From Tridacna crocea (lineage: Eukaryota > Mollusca > Bivalvia > Cardiida > Cardiidae), in the NCBI GenBank assembly GCA_943736015.1, contig OX031060.1, forward strand, positions 23,265,231 to 23,329,230: 64,000 nt of DNA. Reading direction: 5' to 3'. Shown here in pieces: positions 24,946 to 35,019 of this stretch (the stretch's first letter is position 1; each line of letters opens with the position of its first letter). A program made the position numbers and the translations under genes. The notes under the pieces are model-generated. The model was not told where the DNA came from and made no database searches. It saw only the letters and a program-made list of their open reading frames with translations.

Positions 24946-25188
24946 TTCTTTACCAAGCTATCTAATGTTTCAATGAGGCTGAAGAAATGGGTGTCTGAAA
25001 AAAAACAGGTAATGAAAGAAATGCTCAAGTAACCAAGAATGTCTCCTTTCCAACAATGTTTTCAACCTGTTCAGAATTTCCATGAATAAAGTTTAGTCAC
25101 ATTAAAAAAATTCAATTTGTTGTTTGCATAATGCTTTCATTATTGGACTATCAGTACTCAAAAATTCTGCAGCCTGGTAAAGAGTTAA
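24942..25188 (-). mobile_element. TTAA-foldback MITE, old copy
   Basis: TTAA at both ends but the interior is strongly diverged; CAACAATGTTTTCAACCTGT and TTGTTGTTTGCATAATGC are recognisable. Confidence 0.7.
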
Positions 25189-25277
25189 TCATTTTTAATT
25201 GTTTCACTTTTATAAAACAAGGGTACTCCAAGGACCCACAAACCAACAATTCACCTTCCTTCCCTGTCTCATAGTTC

Positions 25278-25505
25278 CTCATAACCCTTTTCTAAAATTT
25301 TTTTAGATATTTAAAACTCCAGAAAGCCGTCTTCTGAAAACAGTTTGTGGAAATAAGAGAAAATGGTTGTTATCAGCATTTTGTCCTTTTCAAATTATCT
25401 TTGCCATCATTTGAAGAATAAATCCCATAGGCACACAATCTTTTAGCATCTACAAATTCTTTCTATACTGATAGATCTGAAATATTGTCATGAGTGGTAA
25501 ATGGA
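25278..25505 (-). mobile_element. TTAA-foldback MITE, degraded
   Basis: AGAAAGCCGTCTTCTGAAAA at the left and GAAATATTGTCATGAGTGGT at the right. Confidence 0.55.
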
Positions 25506-25539
25506 CAAAGAATGATAGGAGTGCTCTACTGTGTTGTAA

Positions 25540-25757
25540 ATAAGAGTCCTGACATCAGCGTGGTGGTCTGACAGCCTTGCTTCTGCTATAAAACTGCTTT
25601 CAGCAATTCATAAAGTCTAAATGCTTATGCCTGTGTGGCGTTTAACACTGTTTTCAACGTAATATCAGTTATATTCCTTCTGCAAGTGCTGCTACCCAAG
25701 CTTCTGGAGATTTTTTACCAGTATTCCATACAATTTTCTTTCCAAGCAGTGGCTGCT
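25540..25757 (-). mobile_element. SINE 3' part
   Basis: In reverse it has AGCCACTGCTTGGAAAGAA, then the GATATTACGTTGAAAACAGT tail and GTTAAACGCC. It abuts the TTAA of the MITE at 25758. Confidence 0.5.
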
Positions 25758-25966
25758 TTAACCCTATACCACACAATCATGAGTGTAAACAACCCTGTAG
25801 GAGAAAGCTTTTGAAAACATTGTGGGAAAAGGAGAAAATGCTGGTATCCAGCATTTTCTCCTTTTCCCACAATGTTTTCTTCACCCATCCAAAACAAAAA
25901 TCATCATTTCAGTTTAATTTTACAATTTGGACCAGCCCAAATTTCTGTCATTTGGTAAAGAGTTAA
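25758..25966 (-). mobile_element. TTAA-foldback MITE, full hairpin
   Basis: R end first, TTAA at both ends, about 20 bp lost on the L side. It sits between a SINE and the 5' flank of the degenerate gene. Confidence 0.9.
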
Positions 25967-26290
25967 AGAGGCAATAACACTCATTTTCAGCCATTTTTAA
26001 CTCGTTTTGTCTTTATTTTATCAAAATATAATCATTTTTATATCTTCATGCCAAATATTGCGCCTGACGGTTGTAAGGTTGCTTAGATTACGGTCGATAG
26101 AAAATGCATTTCGAAGGGATGCTGCCAGTAATGTAAACAGACTCGTCGTTACCGGGTTTTGAATCGAAGATATTCCGAAGATCCGTTATACACTCGGGTA
26201 GATTCGTATCATAAATATGCATACTGTCACGTGACTCTATTTGACCTTCGCCCTGCGTCTAATGAGGTAAACAAAGGAAGATGGAGGCTA
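25966..26290 (+). promoter_or_regulatory. Probable promoter / 5' flank of the degenerate gene; second copy at 62200-62520 (minus)
   Basis: This AT-rich segment ends at the gene's ATG. It contains a TCACGTGAC E-box palindrome near 26226 and is closely matched, inverted, at 62520-62200, including the GTTATACACTCGGGTAGATTCG block. Either a mobile copy of the gene start was left at 62 kb, or both are ends of one dispersed repeat. Promoter function is inferred from position only. Confidence 0.4.
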
Positions 26291-26478
26291 GGAAACGTGC
26301 ACGACTTGTCCGAGTCGGAAAAAAAAAGAGACGAAAATTGGAACACGGAAGGAAAACTAGCAGAGCGAAAAATAGGATCAGCCATCGATCGCTGGAACGA
26401 ACTGAAAGCGCTAAAAGGCTTTGAAGGCAATACGGAGGTAGCACACTATCTTCTGGACTTGGCCCAGCGTGAAATAAA
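26281..26478 (+). pseudogene. Exon 1 of degenerate gene, frame break at A9 run
   Basis: ATG sits in a good context (GGAAGATGG). The first frame reads MEARKRARLVRVGKKK up to the A9 run at 26319-26327. The frame that looks conserved afterwards (RDENWN, ERKIGSAIDRWNELKALKGF, EVAHYLLDLAQREIK) is shifted by one base, so one A too many would explain the break. The donor AAA/GTAGGT at 26479 joins exon 2 in phase. Confidence 0.55.
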
Positions 26479-27104
26479 GTAGGTCACTTGTTTCTTTACG
26501 AAAACAAATTTCTCTCAGCTCGTTTCATTTTAGTAAACCTTTTAGTCTTCCTATATTATTTGCGACTGATCTGTGCTGTAGTGTTTCAACGTGCATCCAG
26601 GTAAATACATGAAATATTTTAAATCTACTGTACGATAAACCTACTGTACAGTAACTATATTATCTATTCTACGAGCTGCTTGTCTGGTAAATTTCCTGTA
26701 TCTCGTTTGTCTCTCCGTAATTCCCTCGGTCTTCCTGTAGCTGTAAATTTTAAAATTGTCCCTGTGCCTCTGTCATGTGTGCTCTATCTCTCGAAGGAGA
26801 CCGAGTCCTGAGTCCGTCAGGACTCCCTTTGGACTCTTCCAAACTGATTAGGAGTTTAGGACCAATGTGGCAGCAATTCAGTCTTGTTATGCCATAACCT
26901 TATTTTCCTTATTGATTTATACTGAAGGCATTTGCAGAAAACAAATCAAATAATTTAAATGAAATATTTGAAAAACAAATGGTTTTAAGGACAGTTTCTT
27001 TTCATTGCATATTTTGCATTTAATTTAAAGACAGATTTATGAATTAATCAGGAAATACTGTGGATATATTTGATCTTTTTCTATATCATGTACACGTATT
27101 CCAG

Positions 27105-27239
27105 GGCAGAATATGAGAAAAGAACAGATGAACCGTCAACATCTACCTCCACGCCATATAGAAGGATGACAAAGTTTACCTCGACATTGAGTGGTATTAG
27201 TGAAGGTGAAACAACCAGTACTGCCACAGAGCAGGAAAT
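27105..27239 (+). pseudogene. Exon 2 of degenerate gene
   Basis: The acceptor is CGTATTCCAG and the donor GAAAT/GTGAGT. Joined to exon 1 it reads on in frame as AEYEKRTDEPSTSTSTPYRR, then a Ser/Thr-rich stretch ending EGETTSTATEQE. It leaves two bases of a codon, which exon 3 cannot complete in its own open frame. Confidence 0.55.
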
Positions 27240-27267
27240 GTGAGTCATAAACCATTGTTTAAAGCCT

Positions 27268-27375
27268 TTTCTACACAATACAAAATTTTAACAGCCCTGA
27301 GAAAGGAGCTTTTTGAAAACATTAATGGTATAAGAAAAAATCCCTGTTACTAGCATTTTCCATATTACGATGATG
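27268..27375 (-). mobile_element. TTAA-foldback MITE, R-side fragment
   Basis: AACAGCCCTGAGAAAGGAGC to TACTAGCATTTTCCAT, in intron 2 of the degenerate gene. Confidence 0.55.
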
Positions 27376-27413
27376 TTAATTACCTTGTAAATGATCACTA
27401 TCTCTGAGCTGCA

Positions 27414-27640
27414 TTAACTCTTTACCAAACAACAAAATTTGGATTAGTCCAAACTGAAAGTATTTGCAAAGGACAAAATAAATATGAATCAGAAATAGAA
27501 ATTTGATCTGGAAAGGGTAGAAATCATTATAGGAAAAGGAGAAAATGCTGGTTGCCAGCATTTTCTTCCTTTTCCACAATGTTTTCAAAGGTTTTCTGTC
27601 TCAGGGTCGTTAAATAAAAGTCGGGATTTTGTGGAACTGT
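27414..27640 (+). mobile_element. TTAA-foldback MITE, full length
   Basis: L end first. Right tip eroded (TTTTGTGGAACTG). It ends about 40 bp before exon 3 of the degenerate gene. Confidence 0.83.
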
Positions 27641-27678
27641 TGAAATTTTTTCATAAAGGTCACTACTCTGATTTTCAG

Positions 27679-27783
27679 GTAGCAATGAAAAAAGGAATTG
27701 GTGTTTTGATGCCTTGGACAAAAGACATTGTCAATCACTTCTGGTTTGTGTGTAAAATGGCAGAGACTGAAAAACAATTTGTG
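27679..27783 (+). pseudogene. Exon 3 of degenerate gene
   Basis: The acceptor is CTGATTTTCAG and the donor TTTGTG/GTAAGT, enclosing 35 whole codons. It reads VAMKKGIGVLMPWTKDIVNH then FWFVCKMAETEKQFV. The W, NH, FW and C positions are the recognisable family pattern and could bind metal (inference). A MITE ends about 40 bp before the acceptor. Confidence 0.6.
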
Positions 27784-27891
27784 GTAAGTATATTCATGTA
27801 TAGTTAAAAAAGACTGCACCCATATGCATACACTTAAATAGGAATAAGTTGATTGACTTATGCTGCAGGAATCAAACTTATTTTTATCATG

Positions 27892-28118
27892 TTAACCCAT
27901 TACCACACAATCCCTACTTTGACGCCCCTGAGAAAGAAGTTTTTAGAAAACATTGTGGGTAAAGGAGAAAATGCTGGTAACCAGCATTTTCTCCTTTTCC
28001 CTCAATGTTTTCTACCTTCACAAAACAAATTTCTAATTTTCAGTCACTTTTATTTTATTGTCTGCAAATGCTTTGAATTTGGACAAGTCTAAAATTTTGT
28101 CGTCTGGTAATGAGTTAA
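27892..28118 (-). mobile_element. TTAA-foldback MITE, full length
   Basis: R end first, TTAA at both ends, little diverged; in intron 3 of the degenerate gene. Confidence 0.92.
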
Positions 28119-28333
28119 ATGCTGCAGAGACACATAGACAACTGAGTATGTTAAATTAAAACATTTGTCTTGATACCTTGGACAAGTTTGAAACTAGGTC
28201 ATGTTGGGTCAAAAAGGGTCTTTTATGTCACCAAAACCAAGTTTTTTTTCTTGCATGTGAAAAAGTAAACAACTTAAAGTCAGTGCTTCAATTTCGAGTA
28301 CTTTCATATTTCTTCTAGTGGAGCCAAATAGGC

Positions 28334-28784
28334 TTAACTCTTTGCCAGACGACAAAATTGTAGACTGGCCCATATTCAGAATATTGGCAGACGACAAAAT
28401 AAATCACCAAAAAATTGAAATTTGGTTCTAGGAAGGGAAGAAAACATTACGGGAAAAGGAGTAAATGCTGGTTAAGAGCATTTTCTCCTTTTCCCTCAAT
28501 GGTTTTAACCCATTACCAAACCACAATATTTTTAGACTGGTTCAAATCAAAAGCATTTGCAGACAACAAAATAAAAGTGACTGAAAATTCAAAATTTGTT
28601 TTGTGAAGGGTAGAAAACATTGTGGGAAAAGGAGAAAATGCTGGTTACCACCATTTTCTCCTTTTCTCATAATGTTTTCTAAAGGCTACTTTCTCAGGGG
28701 CATCAAAAGTAGGGATTGTGTGGTCATGGGTTAAAAGGCTTCTTTCACAGGGCCATTTAAAGTAATGATTGTGTAATAAAGCAT
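28334..28784 (+). mobile_element. TTAA-foldback MITE, host split by a nested copy
   Basis: L end and palindrome 28334-28508, R end 28731-28784. Rejoined at TTAA it reads CAATGGTTTTAAAAGGCTTC, as expected. Confidence 0.88.
28505..28734 (+). mobile_element. TTAA-foldback MITE, nested insertion
   Basis: L end first, TTAA at both ends, same orientation as its host. Confidence 0.9.
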
Positions 28785-28838
28785 AAAAAAATGAACTACC
28801 CATAAAGTTGAATTATTTTCAACTCATTATATTTGCAG

Positions 28839-29055
28839 GCTATTGGGACAGGTATAATGCACCACATAGTCAACAAGCATGAATGGGTTTTAGGCCACGG
28901 GGATTACACCAAGAACCACTGTCTTCATGGACCCCTTCAAGATCAGGAGAGAATTGGCTCCATCCAGTAAAACATGCATCCACCCTAAAAGACCTCGCCA
29001 AAATTGTATTTTACGAGAGACTTCTTAATCAGAAACCCAAGTATCTGAATTTCAG
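28839..29055 (+). pseudogene. Exon 4 of degenerate gene, with stop and frame break
   Basis: The acceptor is ATATTTGCAG. The frame from exon 3 continues AIGTGIMHHIVNKHEWVLGH and on to NHCLHGPLQDQ, then hits TAA at 28968-28970. A second frame takes over from about 28946 with NWLHPVKHASTLKDLAKIVF, then YERLLNQKPKYLNF, up to a CAG/GTAAAA donor. A single lost base would explain it. The family usually continues well beyond this point. Confidence 0.55.
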
Positions 29056-29251
29056 GTAAAATACATAAAGACAAAGCTATCAAAATTTGTATTGGTTAGT
29101 CAGTGTTCCACATCATCTCTTCATTTTTTTCATTTGCTTTTTTTGGCTCGTGCACTAATCAATGCCTTGGGTTTTCCTTTTATAAGTATTTTGTACAACA
29201 TTCTACAAAAGCCACTGGTTGCTTTCCCTCTCAAACATCTTCAAAGTGATG

Positions 29252-29479
29252 TTAACCCATTACCACACAATCCCTACTTTTGACACCCTGAGAAAGAAGC
29301 CTTTAGAAAACATTGTGGGAAAATGAGAAAATGCTGGTAACCAGCATTTTCTCCTTTTCCCACAGTGTTTTCTACTCTTCTCAGAATAAATTTCTATTTT
29401 TTAGTCATCTTTATTTTGTCGTCTGCGAATGCTTTCAATTTGGACCAGTCTAAAATTTTCTCGTGTGGTAAAGAGTTAG
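29252..29479 (-). mobile_element. TTAA-foldback MITE, full length, little diverged
   Basis: R end first, CTCGTG subgroup. Right tip TTAG. Confidence 0.9.
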
Positions 29480-29522
29480 TAGGAGTGGGATGAAATGTAT
29501 TGCAGTTACCTCTATCAGACCT

Positions 29523-29750
29523 TTAACCCTTTCCCAAACGACAAATTTTGGACTCTTCCAAACTGAAAGAGTTTGCAGACGACAATTTTAGATTTTGAGA
29601 AAATGGCAGAAAGTTCTCAAAAAGGGTAGAAAACACTGTGGGAAAAGTAGAAATGGCTCTTTACGAGCAATTTTTCCTTTTCCCACAGTGGTTTCAAAAG
29701 ACTTTTACTGCAGACACGTAAAAACCAGCGCTTGTTTGGGAAAGGGTTAA
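29523..29750 (+). mobile_element. TTAA-foldback MITE, variant subfamily
   Basis: L end normal. Core GGCTCTTTACGAGCAATTTT, and R end CTGCAGACACGTAAAAACCA then GCGCTTGTTTGGG. TTAA at both ends. It is the full form of the variant at 14452-14618. Confidence 0.85.
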
Positions 29751-29879
29751 AAAAATGCTGAGGTCAGAATTAATGTATTCAGACTTTATTATTCTTTGCA
29801 TAGAGGTAAATTTCTTGTCAACTTGTTCCAGGAATACATAGTTCTGTATCCGACAGTCTCTGTTAACAACTTTGACAGA

Positions 29880-30035
29880 GATACCTTTAGAGAAAGTTAT
29901 GTTGGAAAAAAAGGAGAAAATTCTGGTTATCAGTATTTTCTTCCTTTTTCACAACAATTTTGTACCATTTTCCAGTTTGAGCCACAGGAAAACTGTACTG
30001 CAGATATTCTCAATCTGGTTAAGTCTATAACAAGA
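29880..30035 (-). mobile_element. TTAA-foldback MITE, degraded
   Basis: TATGTTGGAAAAAAAGGAGA with a diverged second arm, then TTTGAGCCACAGGAAAACTG and the L interior. Confidence 0.55.
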
Positions 30036-30169
30036 TTCATCTGGAAGGTTTAATGATGAAAAAGGGGCCATAGCCACAGTAATGAACTTGAAATCTTCAT
30101 TAAATAAACTTTATTCTTTTATTTTCAAGACAATTATTTTTGTAACAACAACACAATTATACATGTATT

Positions 30170-30300
30170 TACAAAAGGGGCCCATGGCCCTGAAGTGCTC
30201 ACCAAAGTAAAATGTAATGGATTCTGTTAGGGCCAAAAATGTGACTTTTAGATTGAACATGGTTTTCACAGATTTTTCAATTGACATACATGTACTCTGT
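30170..30300 (+). repeat. Helitron-like 5' terminal fragment
   Basis: GGGGCCCATGGCCCTGAAG then TGCTCACC matches the 5' hairpin of the element at 3863, followed by a degraded first unit. Confidence 0.4.
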
Positions 30301-30329
30301 AGCTCATTTAAAACTTCTGAAAAATATCA

Positions 30330-30564
30330 TTAACTCGTTACTAATAGCAAACAACAAAATCTTAGATTTGTCCAAATTGAAAGCATTTGCAGATGACAAA
30401 ATAAAAGTGACTGAAAATTTGAAACCTGTTTTGTGAAGGATAGAAAATGTTGTGGGAAAAGGAAAAAATGCTGGTTAAGTACATTTTCTCCTTTTCTTAC
30501 AATGTTTTTTAAAGGCTTCTTTCTCATGGGCATCAAAAGAAGGGATTGTGTGGTAATGGGCTAA
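30330..30564 (+). mobile_element. TTAA-foldback MITE, full length
   Basis: L end first with a small insertion (AATAGC). Left TTAA, right CTAA. Confidence 0.86.
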
Positions 30565-30599
30565 GAACAAAATAATTAATTCCACAATTATCGGACTGA

Positions 30600-30690
30600 A
30601 TAGGGTGCATATAGAGTGGACTCGAGGTTTTTCTAATATTTGTTCCAGTAAGGTTCTTTGTGACATGACATAAAACTTGGAAGATCATTT
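30600..30690 (+). repeat. Degraded single unit of the Helitron-like repeat
   Basis: ACTCGAGGTTTTTCTAATAT then TTG..CCAGTAAGG resembles the core of the about 145-bp unit. Confidence 0.3.
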
Positions 30691-30781
30691 GCTATGGGCT
30701 ATTTTTCCAAAGCTTTTTCCTAAGTTCGTCTTGTTTTAAATGCCTAATACAAGCCCACCATGTGACTGTGATAAAAACTGA

Positions 30782-31239
30782 AATTCAAGTCTTTACCATA
30801 CACCAACAGTTTAGGCTCATCCAAATTTTAAGCATTTGCAGACAAGAAAATAATTGTCACTGAACATTTAACCCATTACCACACAATACCTACTTTTGAC
30901 ACCCCTGAGAAAGAAGCCTTTTGAAAACACTGTGGGAAAAGGAGAAAATGCTGGTAACCAGCATTTTCTCCTTTTCCCACAGTGTTTTCTATCCTTTTCA
31001 GAACAAATTTCAATTTTTCAGTCACCTTTATTTTGTCGTCTGCAAATGCTTTCAGTTTGAACCAGTCTAAATTTTTCTCGTGTGGTAATGGGTTAAGATT
31101 TATTTTAGGAATTGTTAAATACATTGTGGGAAAAGGACAAAAAATGCTAATAACCAGCATTTTCTCCTTTTCCACAATGTTTTAAAAAGGCTTTTTTCAC
31201 AGACTGATGAAAATCAGGGATGGTATGGTAAAGGCTTAA
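30782..31239 (+). mobile_element. TTAA-foldback MITE, host split by a nested copy
   Basis: L end 30782-30871, remainder 31093-31239. Rejoined: CACTGAACATTTAAGATTTA, matching the L interior ACTGAAAATTTGAAATTT. Confidence 0.86.
30868..31096 (-). mobile_element. TTAA-foldback MITE, nested insertion
   Basis: R end first, CGTGTG subgroup, TTAA at both ends, opposite to its host. Confidence 0.91.
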
Positions 31240-31899
31240 TTTACTGTACAGAAGTAAGTTATACCCATACTTCATATACATTTTGATTATATATATACAT
31301 TTATAGCATTTTTTGTTTGTTTGTTAGGGATGCATTTTTATGAAAAACAATTAAGTGTGTGGTTAGCAGAAGCAGACTTACTGAATTGTATGAACAACAA
31401 TATACATGCAAATAAGTGCCTCTAGGCATCACTGTACAGGAACATTCCACCCTATCCTTGCTTGTGTTGCAGGATGATTCTGATGTGAGGTAGAATAGAA
31501 AGATAAACTTTTCAAAGCATATCACTTTGACAAAAGTCTGCCTTTCAGTTTTACACAAACTCATTTGTCTCAATATTTTAAGTTGCCTTGGGGCTCACTT
31601 CTGCATGCTGCTGGTTATAATTCTATCAAAGCCCATCAATTTACTGTACATATTGTAAACAAATAAAAGAAACATTTTCACCTAGTCCCATACATGTATA
31701 CGGCATTTTTATGGCATTAACACAGTCCAATATTTGATTGGCTGGTACTGATCTGCATAGTCTCAGAAAACATAATTTTAGTTCAGCATTTCTTTAGATA
31801 CAAAATGAATTTTAAAAAAGGGCAGCCACTGAAGACCAAAGTAAAAATTATTGCATAAATGGATTTCTCATATCAAATACTTCCTTTTATCTGTACCTT
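31240..31899. other. Unique AT-rich sequence
   Basis: No MITE, splice-bounded exon or repeat match found. Confidence 0.4.
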
Positions 31900-32132
31900 T
31901 TAACCCTTTACCCAACAATCCCTGGTTTTTACGACACCAAGATACATGTAGAAACCTTTTGAAAACATTGCCGGAAAAGAAGAAAAAGCTCGTAACCAGC
32001 ATTTTCTCTTTTTTCTGTAATGTTTACTACCCTGCTGTCAACAAATTCAATTATTGGGTTATGCTTATCTGGCATCTGCAAGTGCTTTCACTTTGGACCA
32101 GTCTAAAATTTTGTTGTGTGGTCAAGAGTTAA
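31900..32132 (-). mobile_element. TTAA-foldback MITE, full length
   Basis: R end first, TTAA at both ends, arms moderately diverged. Confidence 0.88.
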
Positions 32133-32266
32133 CTTGTATGATTGTTTTATTTCACAATTACAGACAAAAATTGAAAAAGGAAATCACATGATCATTATAC
32201 GTTTTGTTTTGTTGAACCTGCTTGACTTGCATGAAATTTATGTACATATAAAAATTTCTTAAATGT

Positions 32267-32347
32267 CAGTATTTTCTCATTTTTTTCGACAGCATTTCAA
32301 TTAGTATTTTTCCTTAGAGTATGAAAGGCTTACTTGTAAACGCTTAA
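32267..32347 (+). mobile_element. TTAA-foldback MITE, R-half fragment
   Basis: CAGTATTTTCTCATTTTTTT to GTAAACGCTTAA; shares TTAA with the next copy. Confidence 0.5.
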
Positions 32348-32562
32348 CTCTTTACCAAACGACAAAATGTTGGACTAGTCCAAACTGAAAGCATTTGCAA
32401 ACGACAATAAATGTGAATAAAAAACTGATTTCTGATTATGGAAGGGTAGAAAATATTGTGGGAAAATGAAAAAATGCTGGTTACTAGCATTTTCTCCTTT
32501 TCCCACAATGTTTACAAAGGCTTCTTTCTTTCAAAAGTCGGAATTGTGTGGTAATGGGTTAA
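32344..32562 (+). mobile_element. TTAA-foldback MITE, full length
   Basis: L end first, TTAA at both ends, about 8 bp missing from the R interior. Confidence 0.88.
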
Positions 32563-33204
32563 ACCCTTGCAGGTATGAACCCAATATATTGTCCATAGGA
32601 TTTTGTCCCTTTTCTGCCACACTCAACATGATGGAATCGGGACATGATTTGAAGTTCCAAGAGGCCCATGCATCCAAAGAGTGAACTGGGTATATGCATA
32701 AAATCAGTTGGCTTTATTTCAGTCATCTCCATCCTCCCCCAGGTCCTCGTCTAGGAAAACCAGAATGTCGCGCCTGAAAAGCCTGCCCATGGCCAGAACT
32801 CCCTAGTCTAATATAAGTGTTTCGAATCACTGGAAAAAGAAAAATGCATAAACATCAACCATGCTCTGGCAAAATGTGGCTAAATGCACCTCTGTGATGC
32901 ATTGTACCAAGCAAGTAACCACATAATATGAGACCCATAAAATTGACTTTGCCTTACAAGTAACCAACTAATTTGTTTACATGGTCCTTTCATATGCATA
33001 AATTGACAGATGGTATAAAACTTCTATGTCAAAAAGTTACCTTGTAATTTTGACTAGTTTGGCATGCTTTCTCATTTCCTTTTACAGAAAAGTTATACAC
33101 AGCAATATTTCTTTGCAACAATGGAAAATATTTTATGGTGAAAATGAATAATAATTACAGGAGATAGGGTTAGGAAACAGTAGTCACCAACATATGTAAT
33201 TATA
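32563..33204. other. Unique sequence with possible minus-strand exons
   Basis: Contains the exon-like pieces at 32719-32806 and 33041-33078 described with the candidate exon at 34056. Confidence 0.3.
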
Positions 33205-33280
33205 AGCTTTTTCCAATTGTTTTCAAAAGCTTTTTTTTTCTTCAAAGTTACTTAAACACAGGACTATATAGTAAGAGGGC
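33205..33280 (+). mobile_element. TTAA-foldback MITE, degraded R half
   Basis: CTTTTTCCAATTGTTTTCAA to ACACAGGACTATATAGTAAG. Confidence 0.4.
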
Positions 33281-33365
33281 CAATGGGTTTTGAAGCTAGA
33301 CATGGAAAGAAAGTTGAACCATATCCTCTTCTTATAACATGTAACTTGTAGCCTCAACACATTGT

Positions 33366-33594
33366 TTAACACTTTCCCAAACAATCCATGGGTTTCACAT
33401 CCCTGAGAAAGTGGCCTTTTGAAGAAAAAACAATATGGGTAAAGAAGAAAATGCAGGTAACTAGAATTTTCTCCTTTTCCCACAATGTTTTCTTGCATCC
33501 TAAAATAGTTATCAGTTTTTGAGTCACATTAGTCGTCTGAAAATCCTTCCCATTTGGACAAGTGTAAAATTATGCAGTTTGGTAAAGACTTTAA
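33366..33594 (-). mobile_element. TTAA-foldback MITE, full length
   Basis: R end first, TTAA at both ends. The first arm is eroded (CAATATGGGTAAAGAAG). Confidence 0.85.
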
Positions 33595-34055
33595 ACGATG
33601 GGGTCGCCTCCGGTTCATATTAAATGTCTAAATAATAGTAAATATTGAAAGCAGCTCGGCGCAAACGTCCCATTGTTGACAAGTTTGGCTTAGTGATAGT
33701 TCTGCATCGGTAACGGGGTAAGTCACAAATAACCCGGTTCTATTCGACATATGACTGACGTGTCATGCAACGGATTTTTCAATCAACGTTTTCAGTCTGG
33801 TTAGAATACAGAAATATAGCTCAAAGTACGTTACAATGAAGGCCTCAAATGTAAAATTAATAATCCAAACAGTCAAAGTAGGTCACGCTCACCAGAACTC
33901 GCTCGACATTCATGATTTTGCAAATATTAATCAACTTTTCAGTTGAATAGTTTAAAAATCAGTAAAAACTTATTCGAAGACGTGTATCTTACATAAGAAT
34001 TTATCATAATCGCGAAAAAACTGTAAAATGACAAAGCTACATGTATGATACTTAC

Positions 34056-34073
34056 CGTAGACGAAGACGCCAT
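34056..34073 (-). CDS. Candidate first coding exon (MASSST), minus strand
   Basis: ATG in a strong context (GAGAAAATGG) codes MASSST and meets the perfect donor GTAAGT at 34055. Possible downstream exons are 33078-33041 (EMRKHAKLVKIT) and about 32806-32719, ending in a stop beside AATAAA at 32718-32713. Several phase choices fit, so no product is proposed. Confidence 0.3.
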
Positions 34074-34111
34074 TTTCTCTGTCGAATTTCTTCAGGTGGT
34101 AGGGGCGTATG

Positions 34112-34182
34112 TAAATTACATCGTATCCGACTCTAGGCGGAAACCAACGACGATTTTCCGTTACGCATCGCTATAGTTTACC
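34112..34182 (-). promoter_or_regulatory. Promoter-proximal repeat upstream of the 34-kb candidate exon
   Basis: GGTTTCCGCCTAGAGTCGG lies just upstream of the candidate ATG and recurs in the other direction at 61791-61809, in both cases in front of an ATGGCG-type start. Regulatory role is inferred. Confidence 0.25.
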
Positions 34183-35019
34183 CCTGCTATCGTCAGCCAG
34201 TTTTCTTTTGACCAATTTTCGGTTTCTAATATGATTCTACGTGTTTCTTTTTTTCAATTACCTGACATATGTCAGTAATTTATCCATGTTTACTCATAGG
34301 ACCGATTTATTTACCATTTTTAAATAAGTGAAATTTTAACAGCATTTTTGCTTAGCGGCTGTAGCCATGCATCTTTAATTTTACCGTAATCATTTTAAAC
34401 TGATTGAGCAACAAGTTCTTGCATTACTAGGAAATTGGTGTACCATGCAGTACACACACTAAATGTGTGGACAAATGAACAAATGAATGCTTATTTTGTC
34501 AAACAACACCAATGAAGGTAAATGCCAAGTTATTTTTTTTAAGGAGAAAAATAGGATGAAAGCTCAGCAGTCACAGTCGGAAAAAGGACAAACTGCTGAA
34601 TTGAATTGATTTCTCCTTTTCCAACAATAATTTCCAAAGTGGAAATGGTAACAGTTCCACGGCCTTAAATTTCATGCTTTTGTTTGCTTGTTTGGTATGT
34701 AAAAGTTTTCTCATTGGAGTCACTTTCGGTGACTGTGCGAGTCAAAATTCAATGTTATGTTTAACTGCTGAGCAAAAATTTCACAGTGACAGTTCACAGA
34801 TCCCTTGACTTTTTTTCCTCCTAAGTACTACCCTAGGAAAGTGCTACTTGTTTAAGTTAGTAGACCTCTGAATGATTATTTTAGGAAGGACAAAAAGGAA
34901 AAAGTGGCTCGGTGAAAGGTGTACAATAATACCCATTTTAAATGTTAGCAAATTTTGTAGGATAATTTTAGAGTGGAAATAGCCGTTTTCGATTATGGGT
35001 CCACTACGTGAAGTGCACC
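34183..35019. other. Unique AT-rich sequence
   Basis: A weak hairpin at 34541-34640 (GTCGGAAAAAGGACAAACTG) might be a very old MITE. Otherwise empty. Confidence 0.35.

Larger units (their letters stand above)
26281..29055 (+). pseudogene. Degenerate 4-exon gene of an uncharacterised transposon-like animal family
   Basis: Four plus-strand exons are bounded by good splice signals: 26281-26478, 27105-27239, 27679-27783 and 28839-29055. The encoded pattern is a basic start, a helical RWNELK..KGF...EVAHYLLDL segment, a Ser/Thr-rich linker, then PWTKDIVNHFWFVCK, MHHIVNKHEW and NHCLHGPL. From memory this resembles a large family of uncharacterised animal proteins with many transposon-like copies and conserved W..NH.W..C, H...N.H and C.H positions; I cannot name it with confidence. 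Breaks are a frame change at an A9 run (26319-26327), a phase mismatch between exons 2 and 3, and a one-base frame break plus in-frame TAA (28968-28970) in exon 4. No downstream exon was found. Assembly errors could mimic part of this. Confidence 0.6.

Noticed and set aside
33906-33935. Minus-strand ATG giving MNVERVL before GTGAGC
   Set aside because: Competes with the better MASSST exon at 34056-34073; start context is weak.
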